From Mauremys mutica (lineage: Eukaryota; Chordata; Testudines; Geoemydidae): DNA of 64,000 bases. The stretch lies in assembly GCF_020497125.1 (NCBI RefSeq), contig NC_059073.1, positions 145,275,012-145,339,011 on the forward strand. Reading direction: 5' to 3'. The notes beneath the pieces were generated by a model. That model saw only the letters and a list, made by a program, of their open reading frames with translations, did no database searches and was not told the origin of the DNA. The position numbers were made by a program, and so were the translations under genes. Below, in pieces: positions 32,501-39,166 of this stretch. The first letter of the stretch is position 1, and each line of letters starts with the position of its first letter.

Positions 32501-34952
32501 TCTATGACTCTCTATTTTAAAGGCCAGAAGGGACCAGCCAATGGGGAAAAAACCCTTGGGGTCCAAAATATTTTTTTTTCTTTTTTCTAAAACTCTATTG
32601 CTCTTTCACCGTGAAAAGAAGAAAATGCAAAGTAGTTGCTTGGTTTTTGTAGCCCTTAAGGAGACTGTCAGGCACCCCCCTCCCGGCCATTTCTACAGCT
32701 GCTCCAACATCTCTCCCCAAAGCGCTCTCCCCAAAGCAGGCCTGGCATGGCAGAAACGCAGGTGCTAAGACACCCAGACGCGCCCTACAAGGTGCAATGA
32801 AAGCAGCAACAAACATCCCAGCTCCATCCAAAACTGGGGAAGAATCAAATCAGTAGGGATGGGAAGTGCCTGATTAGATCATCCCGCGTAGCTCCTGGCT
32901 GCTGCAGCAGCAACCCCAGGAAATGCACTTTCTTGGGCAGAAGCGGCTTTTCTGCAGACCTCTAGAGGCCCCCTTATCTACATGAGCCCTGTTCAAGTCC
33001 TGTGCACAGGACACAGTGACTGGGGGCTCCCCTAATGTCTTTGTCTTCAACAGATCGAGTGCATATCAGCCGGGTCTCCGCTCACCAACCAGCACTACAT
33101 AGCTTCCCCCAAAGGAGAGCTATATGGAGCTGTCTGTAGCATCTCTCGCCTGCAGGCAGAAGCTACTGCCGCATTACGCCCTCAGACCTGTGTGCCAAAC
33201 CTCTACCTGACAGGTATGTTACACTGAAGGGGTTTCTGACTGGATCGCCCCATTCCTGACTCAGTTTCCCTGACCATGGCTGTATTTTCACCTCCGTCTC
33301 CCAGAACCAACCTGCTGGGCTGACTTTCAAACCGGGGAATGCCTCACCTAGCGGAGGGTGATGTTCAAAGTGTCTTCAGGGCTAGGGCGAGAGAACTGGA
33401 CAATGCTGCATAAAGAAGGGATGGAAATTGAATTTCAATTATCCAGAGGCTTCCCCAGCAACTCGTAACAGCTCTCCCTACATCCCATGTAGCTGACACC
33501 ACTGCGCCCCCGCAGTGTCGTGTGAGCTACTGAGAGACTGGCTCCAAGACCTGAGACTTGGGGGAAGGCAAGCAAGTCAGAGCAGACAGTCTTCGGCAAG
33601 GTGGGCTGGGGTAAGGAAAGAGCAGCACTGAGGTTAGTGCCAGGGGAGGGGGAAGGAAGAGGGAAAACAAGCAAACCAAAATCTCCGGCAAGAACCATAG
33701 CAAGTGAAGAGGGGGCTGAGTGAGGCCACCGGCCGCGGCGCTGTCTTACTGAGCCAGCAGGCAGGCAGCTCCCGTGCTGCTGCTCAGAGCTTTGCCAAGC
33801 CACAGAGCAACCCCAGCAAGGCCCTTCTGCTGCTTCTCTTCAGAGCCCCCGAGGGCAGCAGGGAAGCCATCAAGACCCTTCTGTTTCATGCTGCTGAAGC
33901 TCTGAGCAGCAGAGCCTGCTGTTAGTCAAGGGGAGGATGGCACCCAATGGAGACCAGGGCACAAGTAGAACAGACCCGCTCCCCTTGCAGCAGCAGGGAG
34001 CACTGGAGGCTCAGTCTTTCCTTCCAGCTACTAGCAGCACCTAATCACCAGAGGAGATACAGGACAGCACCCGGGTAGAAATCCGGGCACCCTGCCCCTT
34101 AGCGCCTGCTGGGAGCAGCAGCCCTGGACCTTGCCTTCTGCCCACCTGGCACGTTAGCGTCTCCCTCTGGTGAGTAGGTCTCCACTGTGAGTCTGAGCAG
34201 TTCAGTGTTGGAGGAAGTGGCTAGTGGGGGCCTCATCTTCCCTGATACCTCAGTTAAGGTGCTAGAAGAGGAGGCAGGGGAACAGTCCAAAGGCACAAAT
34301 AGCAGCCAGGTGCCCAGCTTCCAGTGGCGAACGGGCTGCCTGGAGAGCTGCCCTAAGTGCATGTGTTTGGCTCAGCTGGGGAGCTGTGACCAGCAGGGAG
34401 CTTCCCGTGCTCATGGGACTCGGCCTGGAGGAATGCTGACGAGCACCTGCCAGGAGAGGAGCTGGCTCAGCCGTGCGGCGGGAGGGAGATGCCAGTAGCT
34501 CGGGGAAGGCCAAGGGCGCAGCAGGTTGGATACGGCAGCAACGAAGGCCGAGGCAAAAGGGTGCATGTCCTGGAGCGCTGCTCTCAGCGGGCGGCAGATA
34601 GGGCGGGAGTGTTCTGGGGAAAGGCAGAGGTCAGGCAGGACCTAGGATTGGCTGTAGCGCCTGGCTGTCAGGGTAACCCCCTGCAGGAGTGGCTGATTGA
34701 CCGGCTCTCCACCAGCCTCGCTGGGTTCAGCACAACCCCAGGCTGAGGTGCCCCCTCAGAGCGGGTCCCAGGAAAGCGGCTGTGACAGTGTGCGCTTGTC
34801 TCCTAGGGCAGGACGTATTCTTGTGTGGCTTCATGGGAGCGCTGCAAGGAGCTGTCCTGTGTGCCAGCGCTGTCCTGCAGCGCAACCTCTACATTGACAT
34901 GCTGCGTCTGTGGAGAAACAGCCCAGCCAACAACTCCAAGAAGAAAGACTGA
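5536..34952 (+). CDS. RETSAT: All-trans-retinol 13,14-reductase (retinol saturase), 11 coding exons
   Basis: Retinol saturase is an FAD-dependent ER-membrane enzyme that saturates the 13,14 double bond of all-trans-retinol. Eleven exons join in frame to 608 codons plus TGA; human RETSAT has about 610. Residues 1-20 form a hydrophobic signal/anchor. A dinucleotide-binding motif, GSGIGG, sits at residues 70-75, followed by LVLEQ and the AGGCCHTF signature. Later landmarks include [25 protein letters not shown] and a C-terminal NLYLTGQD with a glycine-rich FAD-binding segment. The protein ends KKKD, which fits a KKxx ER-retrieval signal. All splice junctions fit GT/AG and no frame break was found, so the gene looks functional. 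The start at 5536 was chosen because the hydrophobic leader begins there. The CpG promoter lies 2 kb upstream. Confidence 0.97.
5764..7639. mobile_element. hAT-type element carrying an inverted copy of its own family
   Basis: The outer ends, CATGGGTGGCAAGTTTG at 5764 and the inverted CATAGGCGGCAGGTTAT-type end at 7639, are flanked by identical 8-bp duplications GGTGCTGG (5756-5763 and 7640-7647). The body reads A (5764-6006), inserted element (6007-6922), then the remainder (6931-7639). Removing the inserted element leaves a unit that is the reverse complement of the insert. The C-rich interior generates long proline-rich frames on both strands that are not genes. It lies 68 bp after the exon 1 donor. 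Confidence 0.75.
6007..6922. mobile_element. Inner hAT-type element, inverted relative to its host copy
   Basis: It starts CATAGGCGGCAGG and ends TTGCCACCTATG. It is flanked by identical 8-mers GGAGGGGG (5999-6006 and 6923-6930). The sequence 6007-6700 is the reverse complement of about 6931-7639, and its last 220 bases are the reverse complement of 5764-6000. It carries no transposase. Confidence 0.75.
7648..8123. mobile_element. Non-autonomous hAT element abutting the nested pair
   Basis: Starts CAGGGCCGCCCAGAGG and ends CCTCTGGGCGGCCCTG, a perfect 16-bp inverted terminus. The flanks are GGTGCTGG (7640-7647) and GGTGTTGG (8124-8131). The left flank is also the right target duplication of the neighbouring element, so two insertions used the same 8 bp. 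The GC-rich interior has no transposase. Confidence 0.75.
8341..8463. mobile_element. 123-bp MITE (TAGGGTGACCAGAT ends) with perfect 8-bp duplication
   Basis: Ends are TAGGGTGACCAGA and its inverse TCTGGTCACCCTA. Identical 8-mers CCCTCCAC flank it at 8333-8340 and 8464-8471. A second copy of the same length and opposite orientation lies at 61620-61742. Confidence 0.85.
8543..8587. repeat. (TA)n microsatellite
   Basis: About 20 uninterrupted TA units inside RETSAT intron 1, next to CA-rich sequence. Confidence 0.95.
9985..10098 (+). repeat. Old L2/MIR-like retroposon tail
   Basis: Shares the scheme of a lineage-wide tail (CAGCACCCAACACAGTGAGG, GGGGTGCTATTGAAATATAA, ATTATTAATG) with copies near 28815, 31690 and 54370 in this window. 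Family name uncertain. Confidence 0.5.
10804..10986 (+). CDS. RETSAT: RETSAT coding exon 2 (FAD-binding Rossmann start)
   Basis: Residues 54-114. Contains [12 protein letters not shown], the GxGxxG dinucleotide-binding loop, then [19 protein letters not shown]. Acceptor TTCTTCAG, donor GATGTAG|GTAAGT. Confidence 0.97.
12596..12904. mobile_element. hAT-like element (TGGGGTGGCCAAACT ends)
   Basis: Starts TGGGGTGGCCAAACTG and ends GGTTTGGCCACTCCTG. The flanks GTATATAC and ATAGATAC match at 6 of 8 positions. It belongs to the same broad group as 42675-43108 (GGGGTGGCCAACCTG ends). Confidence 0.6.
12944..13308. mobile_element. hAT-like element with perfect 8-bp duplication
   Basis: Left end CACAGTTGCCAAC, right end GTTTGGCATGTCTG. 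The 8-mer ATTGTAAT occurs directly on both sides (12936-12943, 13309-13316). The interior includes long A-rich tracts (13157-13198). It sits 39 bp from the previous element. Confidence 0.7.
15155..15320 (-). mobile_element. CR1 LINE 3'-end fragment
   Basis: Contains the inverted CR1 tail signature AAGGTCAGAAGGGACCACTG and TGATCATCTAGTCTGAC, followed by the ATGTCCAATCTTGATTTTAA stretch. Orientation is minus. The hAT-like element at 15329 appears inserted in it. Confidence 0.75.
15929..16888. mobile_element. Nested 960-bp hAT-like element with perfect duplication
   Basis: Starts CAGTGGTGAGCTGC and ends GCAGCTCATCACTG. Identical 8-mers AGTATGGG flank it (15921-15928, 16889-16896). Near the left end there is a further hairpin: the AGAACCGGTTGTC segment at about 15998 is followed directly by its inverse. 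Confidence 0.8.
16965..17042 (-). mobile_element. Inverted SINE/CR1 3' tail fragment
   Basis: Reads ATCATAGAACATCAGAGTTG, GGTCATCTAGTCCAACTTCC and TGCTCAAAGCAAGACC. This is the reverse complement of the tail of the tRNA-derived SINE at 32116-32301. Confidence 0.7.
17987..18327. mobile_element. Tc1/mariner-like MITE (TA duplication)
   Basis: Left end AACCTCAGAGTTACGAACAC, right end GTGTTCATAACTCTGAGGTT (inverse). TA dinucleotides lie outside both ends (17985-17986, 18328-18329). It ends 88 bp before RETSAT exon 3. Superfamily placement rests on the TA duplication and TIR only. Confidence 0.6.
18416..18657 (+). CDS. RETSAT: RETSAT coding exon 3
   Basis: Residues 115-195. Contains GIHYIGQM, the [12 protein letters not shown] segment and [12 protein letters not shown], all typical of retinol saturases. 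The acceptor is TTGCCTTCCAG and the donor GCACAG|GTAACA. Confidence 0.96.
19175..19376 (+). CDS. RETSAT: RETSAT coding exon 4
   Basis: Residues 196-262, including [20 protein letters not shown] and the SYIFPTYG motif. Preceded by a strong polypyrimidine tract (TTTTTCCCTTTCAG); donor TATG|GTAGGT. Confidence 0.96.
20519..20887. mobile_element. hAT-like element (CATAGGCACCAACTCTGG end)
   Basis: The left end CATAGGCACCAACT pairs imperfectly with the right end AGTTGGCCCTTGTG. The flanks TGTACAAT (20511-20518) and CGTACAAT (20888-20895) match at 7 of 8. GC-rich, non-coding interior. Confidence 0.6.
21080..21726 (+). mobile_element. CR1 LINE 3' fragment (end of reverse-transcriptase frame plus UTR)
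   Basis: The first 200 bases encode a CR1 ORF2 C-terminus ([17 protein letters not shown], then [11 protein letters not shown]). The UTR then ends with GTCAGACTAGATGATCATAA and TGGTCCCTTCTGACCTTAAA, the standard CR1 3' end. Confidence 0.85.
22405..22740 (-). mobile_element. CR1 LINE 3' fragment
   Basis: Inverted CR1 text: TCTGATCACCTGCATATCAC, ATAGAATTTCACCCAGTTAA, GATGGAGAAGCCAGCACTTC and CACTGACTAATCACCCTCAC. Diverged. Confidence 0.75.
23630..23827 (+). CDS. RETSAT: RETSAT coding exon 5
   Basis: Residues 263-328. Contains [19 protein letters not shown] and [15 protein letters not shown], close to the mammalian sequence. Donor TGTG|GTGAGT. Confidence 0.97.
23828..26611 (+). other. RETSAT intron 5
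   Basis: The main content is a long CR1 LINE on the minus strand (24976-26290). The parts before and after it show nothing recognisable. Confidence 0.65.
24976..26290 (-). mobile_element. 5'-truncated CR1 LINE with reverse-transcriptase remnant
   Basis: On the minus strand a 274-residue open frame (25990-25166) starts at the RT catalytic box (KFADDTKLL). It continues through [30 protein letters not shown] and [18 protein letters not shown] to the end of CR1 ORF2. Upstream bases 25991-26290 encode earlier RT motifs (VSQGSVLGP-like region, [14 protein letters not shown] region) in a disrupted frame. The 3' UTR reaches 24976. The long open frame suggests a relatively young copy. Confidence 0.9.
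26612..26731 (+). CDS. RETSAT: RETSAT coding exon 6
   Basis: Residues 329-368, with [19 protein letters not shown]. Phase 1 on both sides. Acceptor TCCTTTCAG, donor CCTG|GTAAAA. Confidence 0.96.
26732..27921 (+). other. RETSAT intron 6
   Basis: Contains the fold-back hAT element at 27341-27643. The stretch 26732-27332 and the remainder hold nothing I recognise. Confidence 0.65.
27341..27643. mobile_element. Fold-back hAT MITE with perfect 8-bp duplication
   Basis: Starts CAGGGTTTCTCAAACAGGGG and ends inversely CCCCTGTTTGAAAAACCCTG. The inverted arms are long, so most of the 303 bp can fold on itself. The 8-mer GTCTAATG occurs on both sides (27333-27340, 27644-27651). Confidence 0.85.
27922..28060 (+). 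CDS. RETSAT: RETSAT coding exon 7
   Basis: Residues 369-415 (last codon split). Contains [20 protein letters not shown] and [14 protein letters not shown]. Donor GAAGC|GTAAGG. Confidence 0.96.
28061..29709 (+). other. RETSAT intron 7
   Basis: Contains an old MIR-like segment (28735-28912). Nothing else recognised. Confidence 0.6.
28735..28912 (+). repeat. MIR/L2-like ancient retroposon
   Basis: Carries TGTGCCTCATTTCCTAACCT and GCAAAATGGAGATAGC, resembling the MIR core. It continues into a GTACAGGGCCGAGCACAATG tail and an AATAATAAATAG end. Confidence 0.55.
29710..29819 (+). CDS. RETSAT: RETSAT coding exon 8
   Basis: Residues 415-451, with [14 protein letters not shown] and [13 protein letters not shown]. 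The acceptor CTCTGCAG|C completes the split Ala codon. Confidence 0.96.
29820..30834 (+). other. RETSAT intron 8
   Basis: About 1 kb with no repeat or gene that I recognise. Confidence 0.5.
30835..31001 (+). CDS. RETSAT: RETSAT coding exon 9
   Basis: Residues 452-507, with [16 protein letters not shown] and [10 protein letters not shown]. Donor GATAAG|GTAAAG. Confidence 0.97.
31688..31800 (+). repeat. Old L2/MIR-like retroposon tail
   Basis: Reads GTGAGCTCTTTGAGGCAGGG, then TTTTACAGCACCTAGCACAG and TGGGGTC. Same family as the tails near 9985, 28815 and 54370. Confidence 0.5.
32116..32301 (+). mobile_element. tRNA-derived Pol III SINE of turtle type
   Basis: The head carries Pol III promoter boxes: box A in GATAGCTCAGTGGTTTGAGC and box B in GAGTTCAATCC (about 32169-32179). 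The tail, GGGGATTGGTCCTGCTTTGA through TCCTGAGGTCCCTTCCAACC to TTCTATGATATT, matches the LINE-derived tail of the known tortoise SINE. It is not a tRNA gene: the 3' half does not form a tRNA. Confidence 0.9.
33054..33213 (+). CDS. RETSAT: RETSAT coding exon 10
   Basis: Residues 508-560, with [20 protein letters not shown] and the start of the NLYLTG FAD-domain motif. Donor ACAG|GTATGT. Confidence 0.97.
33214..34806 (+). other. RETSAT intron 10
   Basis: A 1.6-kb, GC-rich intron in which I recognise neither a repeat nor a gene. Confidence 0.5.
34807..34952 (+). CDS. RETSAT: RETSAT terminal coding exon 11
   Basis: Residues 561-608 and [22 protein letters not shown] is the C-terminal part of the flavin-binding fold. 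The protein ends SKKKD, with lysines at -4 and -3 matching a dilysine ER-retrieval signal. Confidence 0.97.
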
Positions 34953-35040
34953 GCTCCTGGGACCCACCCAGCGCCTCTGTGCATGTGCCCTGACCCAGGC
35001 ACTTGGTAACAGCGTAACTTGTAAGATTTTTTTGTTCTTA

Positions 35041-35046
35041 AATAAA
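35041..35046 (+). terminator. RETSAT: RETSAT polyadenylation signal
   Basis: AATAAA 89 bases after the stop codon, preceded by a T-rich run. This implies a short 3' UTR. Confidence 0.8.
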
Positions 35047-35574
35047 AATTAACCATAAAAAACCCACCTACAAATTTTAAAGGCTTAACTCTGTGGATTA
35101 AGCCAGGGACGTAACTGCCACTTCGACCGTGCACAGACCCAGCTGCCGCTCCCTCCGTATCTACAAACGGCTCTCAGGTTTGCCTTGGCTGTTCGTTGTA
35201 CACCTGATTCCCAAGCCCCTTGTCTCATTCGTAGGACGCACCAGGGAGCAGAGTCCAAAACCCGCAGCGTTCACCGGCTTCCGGTTTGACCTTCTCCAGA
35301 GTGGGATTTGTTCCTACGCTCATAATTAGCTGGCAAGAAATCCAAGGCCAGCAGGTTTGGATCCGGTAATGGGCCTGATGCTGAGAGCCTTGCAACATGG
35401 AGTCCTATGAAATTGGTTCTAAGATGGCCACTGCCAAATGGTGCCAGCCGTTTTATACACGGTCACAGTTCCTTCCTTTCTCACGGACTGTGGCCCCCTC
35501 CTGCCTTACTCTCTGCTGGAAAGTACTTTAAGCTACCTCAAAAGGCCTCCCTATAGCCAGGAATAGCGCTGCCA

Positions 35575-35774
35575 AGATGGCTATTAGCCAGGATGGGCAG
35601 GGATGGTGTCCTAGCCTCTGTTTGCCAGAAGCTGGAATGGGCGACAGGGGCTGGATCACTTGATGATTCCCTGTTCTGTTCATTCCCTCTGGGGCACCTG
35701 GCATTGGCCACTGTCAGAAGACAGGATACTGGGCTAGATGGACCTTTGGTCTGACCCAGTATGGCTGCTCTTAT
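35575..35774 (+). mobile_element. CR1 LINE 3' end
   Basis: Reads GATTCCCTGTTCTGTTCATT, TCCCTCTGGGGCACCTGGCA, ACTGGGCTAGATGGACCTTT and TGGTCTGACCCAGTATGGCT. It is the same subfamily, in plus orientation, as the minus copies at 24976 and 51697. Confidence 0.85.
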
Positions 35775-36078
35775 CAGGGGGCGGCTCTAGGAATTGCACC
35801 GCCCCAAGCAGGGCAGCGCGCCGTGCGGGGCGCTCTGGCGGTCGCCGGTCCCGCGGCTCCGGTGGACCTCCTGCAGACGTGCCTGTGGAGGGTCCGCTGA
35901 TCCCGCGGCTCTGGTGGACCTCCCGCAGGCATGCCTGCGGATGCGCCACCGAAGCCGCGGGACCAGCGGCCCCTCCGCAGGCATGACTGCGGAAGATCGC
36001 CGGAGCCGCCTGCCACCCTCCCGGCAAAATGCCGCCCCAAGCGCACACTTGGCGCGCTGGGGTCTGGAGCCGGCCCTG
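35775..36078. mobile_element. hAT-type element inserted at the tip of a CR1
   Basis: Starts CAGGGGGCGGCTCTAG and ends CTGGAGCCGGCCCTG. The 8-mer GCTCTTAT flanks both sides (35767-35774, 36079-36086) and is itself the last piece of the CR1 tail. The GC-rich interior has no transposase. Confidence 0.85.
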
Positions 36079-38265
36079 GCTCTTATGCCCCTTCTGAGTC
36101 ACTACAGGTCTGTTACTAGTAAAGCCCTTACCTCTATTCCCCCCTCCCCAGCCTGTGTCTGCTCCCTGCCTGCATCACAGCTCACCATGGTGCCAGAACG
36201 GGTTGGATCCTGCCACCGGAGAACTGAAGGGGGAGAGGGAGACAAAGGTTTTGTCTAAATCAGAACTGCATTGGTTCAGTTAAACTGGAGCAAAACCCCA
36301 TGTGGATGCTCCCGCTCCCCATTTGATTTAATGTCCACTTAGCTAAAGTAGCTTCCCTCATTCAAAATTTTAAAACCTGATTTAGCTTAATTAATAAGTG
36401 TCTACACAGGGTTTTGCATTGGTTTAACATAGTGTCTTTTCAGGCATCTACACACAAAGTTTCAACTGGGTCCTTTAGCTTATTTGCTTAAGCCAGTGCA
36501 GACAGCTGTGTGGAGCACTTTGAACCTGGTTAGAGCAGTTTAGCTTGTCCTTGAAAATTTACACATGGGCAAGCTAAACCCATCTTACCCAGGCTTAAAT
36601 CAATTTAGGAGTCTCCACATGCAAAGCTGTCTCAGGTTTCACTAGATCAGTTTAAAAACAAAAAATCACCCCTCTGCTTAAAAGGGAGGAGCTTTGTGCA
36701 TAGTCCAGGCCTTTAGTTAGCCTGTGTGACTTAGAATCTAAACAAGACCCATGTCTGTGAGATCCTGCCTTGCAGCAGAGAGGCTGCTGCCCACCACTCC
36801 TCTCATGCCCTGAAGCAAGCCCACTTCTGATTTTAATCAGGAGTCTCACTACTTGGTGCATTTCTTAAAGCCCCAGCTCCTGGAGTCATGTGATTAGGTG
36901 ACTATCAGATTTCAATTTTTTTTTTAAGTTTCTAGCTCTCCTGCTTTCACAGAAAACAACAAGCTTGAAAGCATGACCCAAGAACTCCCTGAAAGCTCAG
37001 ACAGCAAACCCAATGAACTCTGGCTTTATTTTTTCTTTTAAATTTAATCTCCTAATTTCAGAGGCCTGGCTCATGGTTTGTGTACACTTGGGGTTGGCGA
37101 TAGAGAAAGAAAAGTTGAGGAGAGTAAAGAGTGAATAAAGGGGAAAGCCTGATCCCCAAATCCTCCCCACTTCCTGCCCCCAAAATCCTTTCCTCAGCCA
37201 AAGGAGTCAAATGAGATTATTTAAGTGCATGCGAAGCAGGAAGCCTGTTAAAGAATTTCTGAGCCGGCTGGATCACAGGGTTTAAATAGAGCAAGGAAGG
37301 AAGATAAGGACATTGCTGAGAAGCTAAATGATTTCTTTGCATCGCCGTGGCTGTTCGCGGAATACCTACCTCAGACCTGCTCTTTCCGGGTAATGAAGCC
37401 AAAGTGCAGTTAAAGCCAGAGGGCTCAGACAAGGCGGTGGTGGCACAATAAGTCACCAGGCCATTAGTTGTATAGCGGAAGCAAGTCACAGGCCAGGCCC
37501 CTGTCGCTCTATACGCTCAGGAGTTCTGAGGTAGCTCAGGTGTGAGGGGGCTGAACTGCCAGCAATGATCTCTCACTCAGAGCAGCTACCCTACCAGAAG
37601 GCTGCAGCTGCAGGCATACAGCCTTGTGCATATGCGTTATACAACCTCTAATTACACAACCACATCCTGTTCCACACCCCCTCACCTGCCTCATTCAAGT
37701 GACACGCACAACTGTAAATCTGAAAAGACAGACGCTCCAGCACTTGGAACCATATTGATCACACATGGATCATCAGCAAGGGTGGGACCTTTAGATCCAC
37801 AGCACAGACTTCTGCCCCTTGAGCTAATGGAACGGTAGCAGTAGTAGGCTGTTCTCTTACGCGGACCACCACAAAAGGGGCACGGACACACACTTTGCCA
37901 GTGGGTTTCAGTTATTTGCAAAACAGCAGAGCTCTGTTGACTCAGAAATCTTGTTCTCTTTTATATTCTGGAAGGGAGAGTTCAAGTGATTAAAGATCCA
38001 TTCCCCCCTCCCCCGCATACCTCCTTGAGCCAGCTCCTTTCATATCCCTACAACCCCATCCCCTTCTGTCCCTGTCACCACAGCTCCTGCCTCCATCACC
38101 ACTCCTACTATCCCCTGCCCCGCCTTCCTTATCCTCTCCTCTGTGCCTGTCCCCCACCTTGAAAGCAGAGAGGAGAGGAACAGAGAAGGAGGAAGCAACC
38201 AGCAGGAGCATTGACAGCACATGAACAATCTCACTGCTCTCACGCTTCAGCGACCAGGAGCAGCA

Positions 38266-38352
38266 ATGGCGGAGAAAGTCCAGCTCAGCCCCTGCAGCCC
38301 TGATGTTTCTCCCTTGAGGAGAAGTCTCTTTGTGGGAAATGTAGTTTCCAAG
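38266..38352 (+). promoter_or_regulatory. Possible promoter/first exon of the caspase gene
   Basis: A GCAGCAATGGCGGAG word (YY1-like AATGGCGG around an ATG at 38266) is followed at about 38334-38350 by an inverted ACTACATTTCCCA motif. That fits the ZNF143-associated ACTACAnnTCC consensus. It lies 0.6-0.7 kb upstream of the caspase start codon. The ATG opens a 36-codon frame; I found no in-frame splice path to the caspase exon. Confidence 0.3.
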
Positions 38353-38967
38353 GTTGAGCCTTCTCTAAGGCTCTGAGCACATGCAAACATTTACATTCAG
38401 AGGATTAGAGCTTGGCCAAATTTAAACAGCTTTCCAGAGGATGAGCAAAAGGCACCTCTCTGACCCCAGGGCCACCCCCTGCCCTAGTAGTATCAAGTCT
38501 TGGTGCCAACACCCTATTAAGAACATGAGGTGTTCCAGCCGCACAGAGCTTGCTTCAGGCTGGCTGAAGACTCAGGCAGACTTTCCTGCTTTAGATACAC
38601 TTGCTACACATTGCAGAGGAAACGCTTGACAACGAACTTAGCCTTTTCCTTAAATAAAAGGTAATAAGACACCAATGTCATCCCCTGACTCCAGGAGTTG
38701 GAGCTAGGTCTACAGCCCCATCTATGCCTTAGTCTGGCCCTGTTTTGCACATGACCTGAGCTCTGCAGGGTTGGGAGCGGACTGGGTAGGACAGCTGTGT
38801 TGGCACTGAGTCACCCCGTGAAGCAGGATATGCTTTTCTAGGAGTACTCCACCCTCGCTGAGCGAGAAGACAGATATCGCAGGTAGAGGAAACCGAGATC
38901 ACTCCTGCTGAAGCAATAGGTGCTGCCAGCCGGCCTCACCTGAGCGCTGCCAAAGGGATTTCACAGC

Positions 38968-39166
38968 ATGTCCGTGCAGCAGAGAAAGAACAGAGCTGTC
39001 ATCATTGTCAATTACGAGTTCTGCAGCAGGACTGAGCCGCTGGAATCCAGGAAAGGGGCCAAGAGAGAAGCAGACAAGCTGTTTAAAGCATTATCCAAAC
39101 TCAACTATGCAGTGAAGTTGTACTATGACCAGGCAGCCAAGGAGATAGAGGAGATCTACCGGCAAG
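38968..39166 (+). CDS. Caspase coding exon 1
   Basis: Residues 1-66 plus one base. Starts MSVQQRKNRAVIIVNYEF, so only about nine residues precede the caspase fold. Contains SRKGAKREADKL with the first S1 arginine. Donor CAAG|GTACGT. An additional upstream exon cannot be excluded: a small open candidate with good splice sites lies at 38842-38882. Confidence 0.85.

Larger units (their letters stand above)
31002..33053 (+). other. RETSAT intron 9
   Basis: Contains an old tail repeat (31688-31800) and a full tRNA-derived SINE (32116-32301). The remainder shows nothing recognisable. Confidence 0.6.
35047..38967 (+). other. Intergenic region between RETSAT and the caspase gene
   Basis: Contains a CR1 3' end (35575-35774) with a hAT element at its tip (35775-36078), and a repeat-like AT-rich stretch at 36255-36655 with recurring GGTTTAAC/GTTTAAAC-type words. 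It also has a possible promoter of the caspase gene near 38260-38350. I see nothing recognisable in 36660-38200. Confidence 0.5.

Noticed and set aside
34187..34746. Open frames of 80-100 codons in RETSAT intron 10
   Set aside because: No domain, no family resemblance, overlapping frames on both strands and GC-rich composition point to chance.
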